Notes: generated by a model not told the origin, from the letters alone. Counted from the stretch's first letter, positions 23,267 to 31,783 are shown. The stretch: DNA of 51,102 nt from Chitinophagaceae bacterium (GCA_021299955.1 JAJTFQ010000019.1:1-51102); one strand, 5' to 3'. Translations and numbers: made by a program.

Positions 23267-25426
23267 TCAATGGTTTTGTGCGGTCTGTTCCTTTCCGATA
23301 TCCGTTCCGAGGCGTTGCAGGTAGGCGATGACGGCAATGATCTCTTTGTTGGGTGGTGTTTTGATCCCATCCTTTGCGAGATTCGACTGAATGTTTTCTG
23401 CCTGTTTCATCAGGTCATCGTTTGCCTGTGCGTCATAACCCTCCGGATAAGGGACACCCAGGCGTTGCATTGTGCGGATCTTGGCCGGGGTGCTGGCGGT
23501 ATCGAGTTCGTGCTCGAGCATGAATGAGTAAGCCGGCATTAAGGATCCGGCGGACAGGGCCTGCGGGTCGTCCATGTGGTTGTAGTGCCAGCTGTCGGAT
23601 TTCCGGTTGTTGCCCACGCCTTCGCGGGCGAGGTCCGGCCCCGTGCGCTTGGAGCCCCACTGGAATGGGTGATCGTACACAAACTCTCCGGCCTTGGAAT
23701 ATTCTCCGTACCGGGCAGTTTCGGAACGGAACGGACGGATCATCTGCGAATGGCAGGTGTAGCATCCCTCACGGATATAAATATCTCGACCCTGCAGCTC
23801 CAGCGGTGTGTAAGGTTTGACACTGGCGATCGTCGGTACATTGGATTTGATCAGGAAGGTCGGGATCATTTCCACCGCGCCTCCGATCAGGATGACCACA
23901 AGGGTCAGCACCAGCAGTTGCACGGGCCTTCGTTCGATCCAGCGGTGCCAATGCTCTGAACCGTGATGCCTGTAAGTTTCTTCAAGGGCCGGAGCAGCGG
24001 CCTCTTCTTCAGCGAGCAGCGATCCCTTCGCACAGGTCTTGAACAGATTGTATACGCCGAGGATCGATCCGAGGAGGAACAGGGTTCCGCCGAATGCACG
24101 CATCGCATAGAATCCCTTCAGCTGGGTGACGGTTTCGAGGAACTGATATTTAAGCTGCCCTGCTTCGGTAAAATCCTTCCACATCAGGCTCTGCTTGAAA
24201 CCGGCCCAGTACATCGGGATGGCATAGAACAGGATGCCCAGGGTGGCGATCCAGAAATGCATGTTGGCGAGTTTGCGCGAATACAACTCGGTTTGGAAGA
24301 TCCTCGGCAGCAGCCAGTAGAGAATGCCGAAGGTCAGCATCCCATTCCATCCCAGGCCACCGACGTGCACGTGGGCAATCGTCCAGTCGGTGAAGTGACT
24401 GATGGCGTTGACATTCTTCAGCGACAGCATCGGCCCTTCAAATGTGGACATGCCGTAAGCGGTCACCGCCACGACCATGAACTTCAGGATGACATCTTCT
24501 CGCACCTTGTCCCAGGCTCCACGCAGGGTCAGCAAGCCGTTGATCATGCCGCCCCAACTCGGGAAGATGAGGGTGAAACTGAATACGACACCGAGCGACT
24601 GCGCCCAGTTGGGCAAGGAGGTGTAGAGCAGGTGATGCGGTCCGGCCCAGATATACAGAAAGATCAGTGCCCAGAAATGTATGATCGAAAGCCGATAGGA
24701 GAATACGGGACGATTGGCTGCTTTCGGCATGAAATAATACATCAGCCCGAGGTAGGGCGTGGTCAGGAAGAACGCCACGGCATTATGGCCATACCACCAT
24801 TGTACCAGCGCGTCTTGTACGCCGGCGTACGCTGAATAACTTTTCAGGAAGGAGGCGGGGAACTCAATGGAATTGACGATGTGCAGGACCGCTACCGTCA
24901 CGAAGGTGGCGATGTAGAACCAGATGGCCACGTACAGATGTCGTTCCCGGCGTCGGAGGATGGTCCAGAACATATTGACCCCGAAAACCACCCAGATCAA
25001 GGCGATGGCAATATCGATCGGGAGTTCGAGCTCGGCGTATTCCTTGCCTGTGGTCAGGCCAAGCGGAAGGGTTAGTGCCGCCGCCACAATGATCAGCTGC
25101 CAACCCCAGAAATGGATCCGGCTCAGCAGATCGCTGGCCATGCGGGTCTTCAGCAAGCGTTGCAGGGAATAGTAGACGCCCATGAAAATGCCGTTGCCGA
25201 CAAAAGCGAAGATCACCGCATTGGTGTGCAACGGCCTCAAACGACCGAAGGACAGGCCGATGGTCTCCTTGCCGACGGCGATCGCAGAGAGATTCCATTC
25301 CGGAAATACTAACAGCAGGGCGACCCAAACGCCCACCAGCATGCCAACGATCCCCCAGATCATGGTGGCGTAGGCGAAATTCCGGACGATCCGGTTGTCA
25401 TAACTGAAATTCTGGACTTGCATCAC
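23267..25426 (-). CDS. ccoN: Fused cbb3 oxidase subunits I and II (CcoNO)
   Basis: Protein of 719 residues joining catalytic subunit CcoN (about 1-490, twelve membrane spans, with HTNAVIFAFVGNGIFMGVYY, WYGHNAVAFFLTTPYLG and the H-V-H pair of TIAHVHVGGLGWNGM as metal and haem ligands) to subunit CcoO. The CcoO part has one span near 500-520, haem-c site CYTCH (C555) and axial Met in LMPAYSFM. It is the terminal oxidase core that reduces oxygen with high affinity at the cytoplasmic membrane. The N-O fusion is common in Bacteroidota. The start overlaps ccoS by 4 bp (ATGA). Confidence 0.96.
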   Translation of the reverse strand: MMQVQNFSYDNRIVRNFAYATMIWGIVGMLVGVWVALLLVFPEWNLSAIAVGKETIGLSFGRLRPLHTNAVIFAFVGNGIFMGVYYSLQRLLKTRMASDLLSRIHFWGWQLIIVAAALTLPLGLTTGKEYAELELPIDIAIALIWVVFGVNMFWTILRRRERHLYVAIWFYIATFVTVAVLHIVNSIEFPASFLKSYSAYAGVQDALVQWWYGHNAVAFFLTTPYLGLMYYFMPKAANRPVFSYRLSIIHFWALIFLYIWAGPHHLLYTSLPNWAQSLGVVFSFTLIFPSWGGMINGLLTLRGAWDKVREDVILKFMVVAVTAYGMSTFEGPMLSLKNVNAISHFTDWTIAHVHVGGLGWNGMLTFGILYWLLPRIFQTELYSRKLANMHFWIATLGILFYAIPMYWAGFKQSLMWKDFTEAGQLKYQFLETVTQLKGFYAMRAFGGTLFLLGSILGVYNLFKTCAKGSLLAEEEAAAPALEETYRHHGSEHWHRWIERRPVQLLVLTLVVILIGGAVEMIPTFLIKSNVPTIASVKPYTPLELQGRDIYIREGCYTCHSQMIRPFRSETARYGEYSKAGEFVYDHPFQWGSKRTGPDLAREGVGNNRKSDSWHYNHMDDPQALSAGSLMPAYSFMLEHELDTASTPAKIRTMQRLGVPYPEGYDAQANDDLMKQAENIQSNLAKDGIKTPPNKEIIAVIAYLQRLGTDIGKEQTAQNH

Positions 25427-25614
25427 TTGTGTATTTGATTGTTTTGGGGTGAGTGATCGTTGGAAGGGGGAGGAGCGGCATCGTCGAACAACATGCGTAC
25501 AGAAGGTGTGTAGTCATCGTCATACTGACCATTGCGCACAGACCAAAGGAAGGCGACGAGGAAGCCACCGGCGATCAGGATGCTGGCGGTGATGAGGACG
25601 ATGATCACACTCAT
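25423..25614 (-). CDS. ccoS: cbb3 oxidase maturation protein CcoS
   Basis: Small membrane protein of 63 residues: one N-terminal span (VIIVLITASILIAGGFLVAFLW), then the conserved WSVRNGQYDD segment and an acidic, Pro/Asn-rich tail. CcoS is needed to insert haem b and copper into CcoN. It is the first gene of the operon and overlaps ccoN by 4 bp. The predicted transcription start lies only about 16 nt upstream of its ATG. Confidence 0.9.
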   Translation of the reverse strand: MSVIIVLITASILIAGGFLVAFLWSVRNGQYDDDYTPSVRMLFDDAAPPPSNDHSPQNNQIHK

Positions 25615-25634
25615 GTGCTGGGCAGAATTTGCCG

Positions 25635-25700
25635 CAAAACTATCCTCAGCTTCCCGGGCGGTCCATGACGTGGGTCAAAATCGGGGATGATTCACGTCAT
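25635..25700 (-). promoter_or_regulatory. Promoter P1 of the cbb3 operon with tandem Crp/Fnr-type sites
   Basis: Minus-strand -7 element TAGTTTTG (25642-25635) fits TAnnTTTG. The proximal operator ATGACGTGGGTCAA is at 25665-25678 and the distal ATGATTCACGTCAT at 25687-25700, both with a TGA-N6-TCA core. The gap from -7 element to proximal site is 22 bp and the site centres are 22 bp apart (two helical turns). If transcription starts about 5 nt past the -7 element, the sites centre near -41.5 and -63.5, the classical class II activator position. No -33 TTTG is present at 19-23 bp, as expected for an activator-dependent promoter. Confidence 0.75.
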
Positions 25701-25933
25701 GGAATAGTCAATAGATATAAAATATTTATTGATATCCATCTGATAAAATATAATTAAAAATCAATATATAATTTTTCTGTCCCATGCCTGGTGTGCGAAC
25801 CGGCTGCGCCTGTGCTTGGGTAACGGAGACAGGGTGCCGGTCACTTCTGCCGTTCTTCCCGAATTTTCATCCGCTCATCTTGCCCATCGCCCTGTGGTCC
25901 CCATCTTTCTTGTGGGACTTCATGAGTTTTAAT
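25701..25933. other. AT-rich intergenic spacer between divergent promoters
   Basis: This is the remaining part of the 347 bp gap between ccoS and the divergent membrane-protein gene. The left part (25701-25772) is strongly AT-rich, unlike the surrounding DNA. No ORF with coding character, RNA gene or terminator was recognised in it. Confidence 0.5.
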
Positions 25934-25956
25934 TACTTTGTATTTCAAAGTACTTT
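25934..25956. promoter_or_regulatory. Inverted-repeat operator of the membrane protein/regulator operon
   Basis: TACTTTG-TATTT-CAAAGTA is a perfect 7 bp inverted repeat with a 5 bp centre (25934-25952). It overlaps a second perfect palindrome AAAGTACTTT (25947-25956). It ends 5 bp before the start of the membrane-protein gene, whose operon encodes a winged-helix regulator, so it is a likely autoregulatory operator. Confidence 0.65.
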
Positions 25957-25961
25957 ATATA

Positions 25962-26606
25962 ATGAACATGTCAACGGAACAGGAACATCTGGAGTCGATC
26001 CGCGAAATGCGGAACCTGATGGAAAGGTCAACCCGGTATTTGTCGGTCAGTGGACTGGCGGGGGTCATTGTGGGCTTCATTGCGCTCGGTGGTGTGGCCT
26101 GTCTGCTGACCAACATGGACATTCCGATCGGGCGACCGGTTTCCTTCAATGAATTGGCCGCAGCGGGCGGTCCGCAGGCTTCATTGATCAATGAGCGGAT
26201 CCTGACCATGGCAGCCGGAGTGTTTTCGCTCTCTTTGATCGTGGAGATCGGACTGGCCTACCGGAATGCACGTAAACTGCGTTTGCCGCTCTGGGATGCT
26301 ACGGCGCGACGGATGATCACAGCCCTGGGGATTCCGATCCTGGGGGGCGGGGTCTACTGCCTGAGCCTGATCCAGGCCGGACAGCCGGATGGTCTGGCCC
26401 CGGCTTCTCTGATCTTTTACGGACTGGGTCTGGTGCATGCCGGCCGGCATGCGGTACCGGATGTCGGTCGACTGGGACTGGCCGTGTTCGTCTCCGGTCT
26501 GACGGCTTCCTTCTTTCCGTCGCTGGGCGTCTATTTCTGGGCGTTTGGATTCGGCATACTTCATATCATCTATGGCATCACCATCCACTTCAAACATCAG
26601 CGGTGA
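25962..26606 (+). CDS. Unknown membrane protein, first gene of a regulator operon
   Basis: Protein of 214 residues, start MNMSTEQEHL (a start two codons later, at 25968, is also possible). A charged N-terminal helix (EQEHLESIREMRNLMERST) precedes about six hydrophobic spans. Proteins of this outline, placed ahead of a small winged-helix regulator, occur in Bacteroidota, but I know no function. The codon at 25938 lies in the operator and is not the start. Its stop overlaps the next start (GTGA). Confidence 0.78.
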   Translation: MNMSTEQEHLESIREMRNLMERSTRYLSVSGLAGVIVGFIALGGVACLLTNMDIPIGRPVSFNELAAAGGPQASLINERILTMAAGVFSLSLIVEIGLAYRNARKLRLPLWDATARRMITALGIPILGGGVYCLSLIQAGQPDGLAPASLIFYGLGLVHAGRHAVPDVGRLGLAVFVSGLTASFFPSLGVYFWAFGFGILHIIYGITIHFKHQR

Positions 26607-26905
26607 AAGGATTCATAGCGGATTTCAACAAGGCCTTCGAAAGCCGGATCCGATTGGGCATCATGTCGATCCTGGTGGTGAACGATGCGGTAGATTTCGC
26701 TTCGCTCAAGGTGCAACTTCAGGTCACGGACGGAAACATGGCGAGCCATCTTTCCGCGCTGGAGAAGCTCGGGTACGTAGAGGTAAGCAAGCAGTTCATC
26801 GGCCGAAAGCCGAATACTTCCTATGCCGCGACCGACGCCGGACGCCTGGCCTTTGCCACACATCTTGATGCGCTGGAAAAACTGATCGGACGCAGGGAAA
26901 CATGA
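26603..26905 (+). CDS. Small winged-helix transcriptional regulator
   Basis: Regulator of 100 residues consisting of little more than one winged helix: FNKAFESRIRLGIMSILV, then FASLKVQLQVTDGNMASHLSALEKLGYVEVSKQF, and the wing GRKPNTSYAATDAGRLAFATH. The TDGNMASHLSALE pattern is typical of the MarR/ArsR-like DUF24-free group often annotated simply as transcriptional regulator in Bacteroidota. It starts at GTG, overlapping the preceding stop. Probably represses its own operon at the ACTTTG-type palindrome upstream (inference from context). Confidence 0.85.
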   Translation: MKGFIADFNKAFESRIRLGIMSILVVNDAVDFASLKVQLQVTDGNMASHLSALEKLGYVEVSKQFIGRKPNTSYAATDAGRLAFATHLDALEKLIGRRET

Positions 26906-26939
26906 TTCCATTTCAAATACACAGACAAAAACAACCCAT

Positions 26940-28156
26940 ATGACTCAGGATCTAACGTCCGGACAGCCCGATCTCAGGGAATCCATCTTGCAACACATCG
27001 AGGAGCCGGCAGTACTCGAACGCCTTTACAGAGTTGATGCCACGGCTTTTGGCAAGACCTTCATGCAACTTTATCCGATGATCAAGGACCAGGTCATCGC
27101 CCGGGTCTGGTACGAACGACTGAACCATCGGAGTACATCTGCAGTCAGCAGCATGCGTCGCGACTGGATCTTCATCTTCATCGCCACCCTGGCGGCAGGC
27201 GGGCTGATGAAGTTTCCGGATCTTTTTGGTTTCAGGGATGATGTGTTCTATCCCCGTAACATCGCCTTCGCTGTCTTTCCGATGCTATCCGCCTTCATTG
27301 TCTGGCGCAATGGTCTGAGGATGTCTGCATATCTGCTGCCGCTGGTCGTAACGGTGCTGGCCGCCATTTATATCAATGTGCTGCCGACAGATGGAACGCG
27401 TGATTCTGTTATGCTGGCCTGCATCCATCTCCCATTGCTCTTATGGGCTGTTCATGGTTATGTGTTCACGACGGATGCGGGGCATGCCCACTCCGCCCGC
27501 ATCAGCTACCTGCGTTATAATGGCGACCTTTTGGTGATGACAGCCCTGATCACCATTGCCGCTGTCATCTTTTCGATGATCACCTTCGGGCTGTTCAACA
27601 TGATCGGGATGGACATTGAAAAGGTCTGGGAATCGTACATCATCGTTTGGGGTGCGCCGGCCGTTCCGATCCTGGCCAATGTCCTGGTCAGGGAAAATCC
27701 TTCGCTGGTGAATCGCATCTCTCCGTTGATGGCTAAGATCTTCACTCCCCTGGTACTGGCCATGCTGCTGATCTTCCTCGGCACTATGGCCTTCACGGGA
27801 CGGAATCCCTACCAGGATCGGGAGTTCCTGCTCATTTTCAACGTACTGCTGATCGGGGTCTGATCCTGCTGTTTACGCTCTCCGTGCTGACCATCATCGT
27901 CAACGGCATCGCTCTTTCCGCCATCAGTTTCAGATTGGTGGAGTATGGACTTACACCGAACCGACTGGCTGTACTTGCTGGAAATCTGCTGATCATGACC
28001 CATTTGCTGATCGTTACGCGCCGCTTATTCCTGGTCGTGAACCGTAAACAATCCGTTGAGGATGTGGAAAGGGCCATCGCGGTTTTCCTGCCCGTATATG
28101 CTTTGTGGACGCTCGTTGTCGTCTTCGGTTTCCCGCTGTTCTTTGGCTTCAGATGA
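26940..28156 (+). pseudogene. Frameshifted DUF4153-like membrane protein gene
   Basis: The frame from 26940 codes for a multi-span membrane protein of 307 residues and stops at 27861-27863 directly after LLIGV. The frame one base back continues from that point without a stop to 28156 (LILLFTLSVLTIIVNG... ending FGFPLFFGFR), with matching hydrophobic spans. Adding one G to the run GGGG at 27855-27858 joins the halves as I-G-G-L-I-L-L-F, giving about 405 residues. The gene is therefore either a one-base homopolymer deletion or a sequence error; programmed frameshifting is unlikely since no slippery heptamer is seen. The family resembles DUF4153 proteins found after small regulators. Function unknown. 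Confidence 0.75.
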
Positions 28157-28174
28157 CGCCTGTTGCATACAATG

Positions 28175-28210
28175 ACGGCCGTTCCGGAACTCTCCGGGGT
28201 GGCCGTTTTT
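28175..28210 (+). terminator. Terminator after the frameshifted membrane protein gene
   Basis: ACGGCC pairs with GGCCGT, enclosing a second small stem (CCGGA with TCCGG), followed by five T residues ending at 28210. It lies 18 bp after the stop at 28156. The next 187 bp to the ccoI stop hold nothing recognised. Confidence 0.75.
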
Positions 28211-28397
28211 CATTATCTCCCGTCGCCAACCGGCCTGCTAAAATATTTAGCCATTTTCAGGGATTCATTGCGGAATGATTAAGAGGTTGAAACCACATCT
28301 TTGTAATGTTACCGCGAGGGAATGACCCAGGGTGTGATGCTGAAGGGCCGAAGTTCATTGTGATATCGAAAAAAGTATCTTGTCAGCAGACCTGGCC

Positions 28398-30842
28398 TCA
28401 GCCTTCCAACCCCAGTCTCCGGGCGGTCAGGGTCGAAAGCACGGTCACGAATACCACGATGCTAATGGAACTCGCGGGCATCAGGATGGCGGCGATCAAC
28501 GGTGATAGGTCACCCTGGATGGCAAATCCCAATCCCACGAAGTTGTAGAGGATCGACAGGACGAAGCTGGCGGCTACGACGTTTTTACCCCGCCGGGCGA
28601 ATTTCACCAGTGCGCCGAGTTTCGAAACCTGTTCTCCTTCGAGGATCCCGTCACTGGCGGGGGAGAACATGCCGGTGTGATCCGAAACGGCGATGCCTAC
28701 ATCGCTTTGGCGCAGTGCACCTGCGTCGTTGAGCCCATCTCCGAGCATGATGACCTGTCTGCCGGCTGCCTGCAGTTTGCGGATGAACTCCAGTTTTTCC
28801 TGAGGATCGCTGCGGAAGCGCATCCGCGTGTCCGGTCCGATCAGGTGGGCGAGGTTTTTGCGTTCGTGGTCATGGTCTCCGCTGAGGACGAAGAGTCCGA
28901 AACCCTTGCTGCGCAAGGTGTCCGCCATTTCGGGGAGTCCGTTCCGGTACTCGTTGCCGATCTGGAAGTTGCCGATCAGGTCTCCGTTGAGGGCGATATG
29001 GATGCGGCTTCCGTCTGTCCGGAAGTTTTGATGTTGTACCCTGTCTCCTTCGGCTGTGAAGGATGCCGACCCGATCTTCACCAATTTGCCGTCGATGGAT
29101 CCTTCCACACCGCGGCCGGGATATTCGTGGAATGATGATACTTCTCGGTTGGAATCTGCTGCCAGACCTTCCAGTTCGGCGGCCAGGCGCCGGCTCAGTG
29201 GGTGTGCCGACTGTCGGGCCAGGGAGGCGATGCGTCCCAGGTCAGCGGCATCTGGCATCCTGCCTTCGAAAAGGACCTTTGTGTTTTGACTGTGGGTGAG
29301 GGTGCCGGTCTTGTCGAATACGACCGCATCGGCCTTGCCGATCGATTCGATGACCGATGCGTTTTTAAGGTAGAGGCGGTTTCTGCCGAAGATGCGTACC
29401 ATGTTGCCATTGGTGAAGGTGGCGGAAAGCAGCAGCGAACAGGGGCAGGCCACGATCAGGATGCTGGTGACAACATGCCAGACCTTCGAAGGATCGTGCA
29501 TCTGCCAGTAGATCGCTGAACCGATGGCGATCGAAAACAGTATGTAGGTGAAATAACGGCTCCAGGGGTGGATGAAGGATCTGTGCACGTGCTTTTCATG
29601 GTGGAACACCTCGTTGTTCCACAACTCGGTGATGTGGCTGCCGGAGGCGGGTCTGATCACTTCGAGTTCGATGGCGGACCCGCATTGCCTGGCACCGGCG
29701 TAGATCAGTTCGCCTTTCCGTTTGGTAACGGGTGTCTGTTCGCCGGACACGAAACTGTAGTCGATGCTGGCCGTTGCCGACATCAGCACGGCGTCCGCCG
29801 GCACCAGTTCCTGATTGCGGACCCGGATGCGGTCATGTCTGGCGAGCCGGCTGACAGGGATGTCTTCCTCCCCGTTGCCGGTGATGCGGGTAACCCCCAG
29901 CGGAAAATAGGAACGGTAATCCCGGTCGAAGGAAAAGGAGTCGTAAGTCATGTGCTGGAACCAGCGTCCGATGAGCATGAAGAATACTATGCCGCTCATT
30001 GAATCCAGGTAGCCCGGACCGGTTTGCGTGAGGATCTCATAGATACTGCGACCGAAGGTGACGATGATGGCCAGTGCAATGGGGGCGTCTATGTTCAGCC
30101 ATCGCTGCCGCAGGCCCTTCCAGGCAGACACAAATATCTCCGACGCGCTGAAAAACACGACAGGCAGCGACAAGGCGAGGTTCAGCCATTCGAAGACCCG
30201 ATCGAGACCTTCAGCACCAGTTTCCCCGCCGGAAAAGTATTCCGGGAAGCTGAGCATCATGATGTTACCGAAGCAGAAGCCGGCGACGCCGATGCGGTGT
30301 ATTTGTCCGCGGTCGACCTTTCGGCTGGTCTTTTCCACGGCATCCTGCAAACTGATGTGCGGTTCGTAGCCGATGAATGCGAGGAGTTCGACGATCTTTT
30401 TTAATCCGGTGAGGGACGGATCGAAGACGATCAGCACTTCCTTGCGTTGGAAATTGGCGCGGGAATGGATGATGCCGGGCTGGATGCGGGGCAGGTGTTC
30501 GAGCAACCAGATACAGCTGGCGCAATGCATGGAGGGGAGGTGAAAGAGCACGTGCGACTGCCTGCCATCTGTAAAGCGGACGAGTTTCGCTGTCACTTCC
30601 GGGTCGTCGAGGTAATCGAAACGACCATGCTTGAATCTGCCTTTGGCCTGGATCCCGGGGCTCTTTTCCAGGTCATAATACGCGCACATCCCGTTCTCTT
30701 CGAGGAGCAGGTAGACCTGTCTGCAGCCTTCGCAGCAGAAGGCTTTGTGTTCATGACGGATGCGTCCATCACAGGATTCACCACAATGATGGCAGGTTGT
30801 GCGTGTTGCGGGTGGAGTTGTACTTAGGGTCGTGGCAGACAT
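28398..30842 (-). CDS. ccoI: Copper-translocating P-type ATPase CcoI
   Basis: P1B-type ATPase of 814 residues needed to supply copper for cbb3 oxidase. The N terminus (17-40) carries Cys pairs CHHC, CCEGC that may bind metal. The HMA domain follows with MHCASC (107-110), then eight membrane spans with the ion-path motif CPC (466-468), the phosphorylated Asp in DKTGT (D510) and the hinge motif GDGLND near residue 715. Start MSATTL at 30842 is chosen because the longer frame to 30941 runs into promoter P2. Unlike in many genomes, it is not adjacent to ccoNOP but lies 3 kb away beyond three opposite-strand genes, with a matching promoter. Confidence 0.93.
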   Translation of the reverse strand: MSATTLSTTPPATRTTCHHCGESCDGRIRHEHKAFCCEGCRQVYLLLEENGMCAYYDLEKSPGIQAKGRFKHGRFDYLDDPEVTAKLVRFTDGRQSHVLFHLPSMHCASCIWLLEHLPRIQPGIIHSRANFQRKEVLIVFDPSLTGLKKIVELLAFIGYEPHISLQDAVEKTSRKVDRGQIHRIGVAGFCFGNIMMLSFPEYFSGGETGAEGLDRVFEWLNLALSLPVVFFSASEIFVSAWKGLRQRWLNIDAPIALAIIVTFGRSIYEILTQTGPGYLDSMSGIVFFMLIGRWFQHMTYDSFSFDRDYRSYFPLGVTRITGNGEEDIPVSRLARHDRIRVRNQELVPADAVLMSATASIDYSFVSGEQTPVTKRKGELIYAGARQCGSAIELEVIRPASGSHITELWNNEVFHHEKHVHRSFIHPWSRYFTYILFSIAIGSAIYWQMHDPSKVWHVVTSILIVACPCSLLLSATFTNGNMVRIFGRNRLYLKNASVIESIGKADAVVFDKTGTLTHSQNTKVLFEGRMPDAADLGRIASLARQSAHPLSRRLAAELEGLAADSNREVSSFHEYPGRGVEGSIDGKLVKIGSASFTAEGDRVQHQNFRTDGSRIHIALNGDLIGNFQIGNEYRNGLPEMADTLRSKGFGLFVLSGDHDHERKNLAHLIGPDTRMRFRSDPQEKLEFIRKLQAAGRQVIMLGDGLNDAGALRQSDVGIAVSDHTGMFSPASDGILEGEQVSKLGALVKFARRGKNVVAASFVLSILYNFVGLGFAIQGDLSPLIAAILMPASSISIVVFVTVLSTLTARRLGLEG

Positions 30843-30891
30843 CGGCTGGGTATAATGGTATCGAACCGGCTTTTCGCTGAAGCCTTGGATA

Positions 30892-30957
30892 CAAAAATAC
30901 CCTTGGGGTGTGGGTTCGTCTCTGACCGGGGTCAATCGCATGCATGACCCGCGTCAG
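30892..30957 (-). promoter_or_regulatory. Promoter P2 of ccoI with tandem Crp/Fnr-type sites
   Basis: Minus-strand -7 element TATTTTTG (30899-30892). The proximal operator CTGACCGGGGTCAA is at 30922-30935 and the distal ATGACCCGCGTCAG at 30944-30957; both have the eight-base core TGAC-N4-GTCA. The gap from -7 element to proximal site is 22 bp and the centres lie 22 bp apart, identical to promoter P1 of the cbb3 operon. The sites fill the space between the LOG gene stop and ccoI. The predicted leader is about 45 nt. Confidence 0.75.
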
Positions 30958-30959
30958 TT

Positions 30960-31691
30960 TCAGGCGCGTTCAAGCAGCCATTTACGTGGCTTGATCGGCC
31001 GGAGGCCAAATTTCTGGATGCTTCGGCGCAGATGTTCCACGGCTTCTTCCACCGAATCGGTGACCAGAAACAGGTTCATGTCCTCTTCGGAGATGGTGCG
31101 TTCCGTCTTCATGCGCTCGATGTGTTCGAGCATGTCGTGGTGGTAGTTGCGGCAGAAAATGATGACCGGAAATTCCTTGATCTTCCGGGTCTGTATGAGG
31201 GTCATGGCTTCGAAGAGCTCGTCCAGTGTACCGAACCCGCCCGGCATGATCACAAAGGCATAGGAATACTTGACCAGCAGGGTTTTCCGCACGAAGAAGT
31301 AGCGGATATCGACCCATTTATCGAGGTATGGGTTGGGCTTCTGTTCGTGCGGAAGCAGGATGTTGCAACCGACCGACCGGCCGTTCACGTCGCGTGCCCC
31401 CCGGTTGGCAGCTTCCATCAGTCCGGGCCCTCCACCAGTCAGGATCGTAAATCCGAGCCTTGCGATTTCTGCGGAGAGCCGGCGTGTCAGGTCATAGAAT
31501 TCGTGGGTTTCTGCATACCTCGCGGAACCGAAGACGGCTACGCTTGGCCCCGTGAAATGCAGGGCACGGAATCCCCGGATGAATTCACGGGCCACTTTCA
31601 CCACGAATTTCAGGTCTTCCCACCGGGAGCGAGGTCCGTCCAGAAAGCGGATCTCCTGCTCCCGGGCAGACGGATTATTCGGTACACTCAT
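30960..31691 (-). CDS. LOG family protein (TIGR00730-type)
   Basis: Rossmann-fold protein of 243 residues of the LOG family, whose characterised members release the base from cytokinin-type nucleoside monophosphates. It has the paired motifs GGGPGLMEAANRGA (residues 82-95) and PGGFGTLDELFE (around residue 150), which form the nucleotide and catalytic site. An N-terminal extension of about 50 residues precedes the core. It lies immediately upstream of promoter P2 on the same strand. A physiological role in this organism cannot be stated. Confidence 0.9.
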   Translation of the reverse strand: MSVPNNPSAREQEIRFLDGPRSRWEDLKFVVKVAREFIRGFRALHFTGPSVAVFGSARYAETHEFYDLTRRLSAEIARLGFTILTGGGPGLMEAANRGARDVNGRSVGCNILLPHEQKPNPYLDKWVDIRYFFVRKTLLVKYSYAFVIMPGGFGTLDELFEAMTLIQTRKIKEFPVIIFCRNYHHDMLEHIERMKTERTISEEDMNLFLVTDSVEEAVEHLRRSIQKFGLRPIKPRKWLLERA

Positions 31692-31698
31692 GCTTACA

Positions 31699-31736
31699 GG
31701 ATTCTCGTCAAACCTAAATCAAAATGATGAGAATCC
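31699..31736 (-). promoter_or_regulatory. Promoter of the LOG gene enclosed by an inverted repeat
   Basis: A TAGGTTTG element on the minus strand (31716-31709) fits the Bacteroidota -7 consensus and lies 18 bp before the LOG start. It is enclosed by perfect 8 bp arms GGATTCTC (31699-31706) and GAGAATCC (31729-31736) with a 22 bp spacer, which may be operator half-sites. Confidence 0.45.
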
Positions 31737-31783
31737 GCTGCAGGGTCTCCGTTCATGCAATAGCGGGGTGAGTTCCTGTCACA

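Noticed and set aside
23963-24835. Open frame of 290 codons on the + strand
   Set aside because: It is antisense to ccoNO, whose domains, haem site and operon context are certain; the translated product has no recognisable pattern.
25740-25770. Fnr-like box TTGATATCCATCTG and AT-rich origin-like DNA in the ccoS spacer
   Set aside because: One arm deviates at two positions, no DnaA-box cluster or replication gene is near, and the stretch has no geometry matching P1-P3.
27855-27863. Programmed ribosomal frameshift in the DUF4153-like gene
   Set aside because: No X-XXY-YYZ slippery heptamer or downstream pseudoknot was seen; a lost G in a G run explains the shift more simply.
28306-28548. Short + strand frame near the ccoI stop
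   Set aside because: Half of it is antisense to ccoI and its product lacks any coherent feature.
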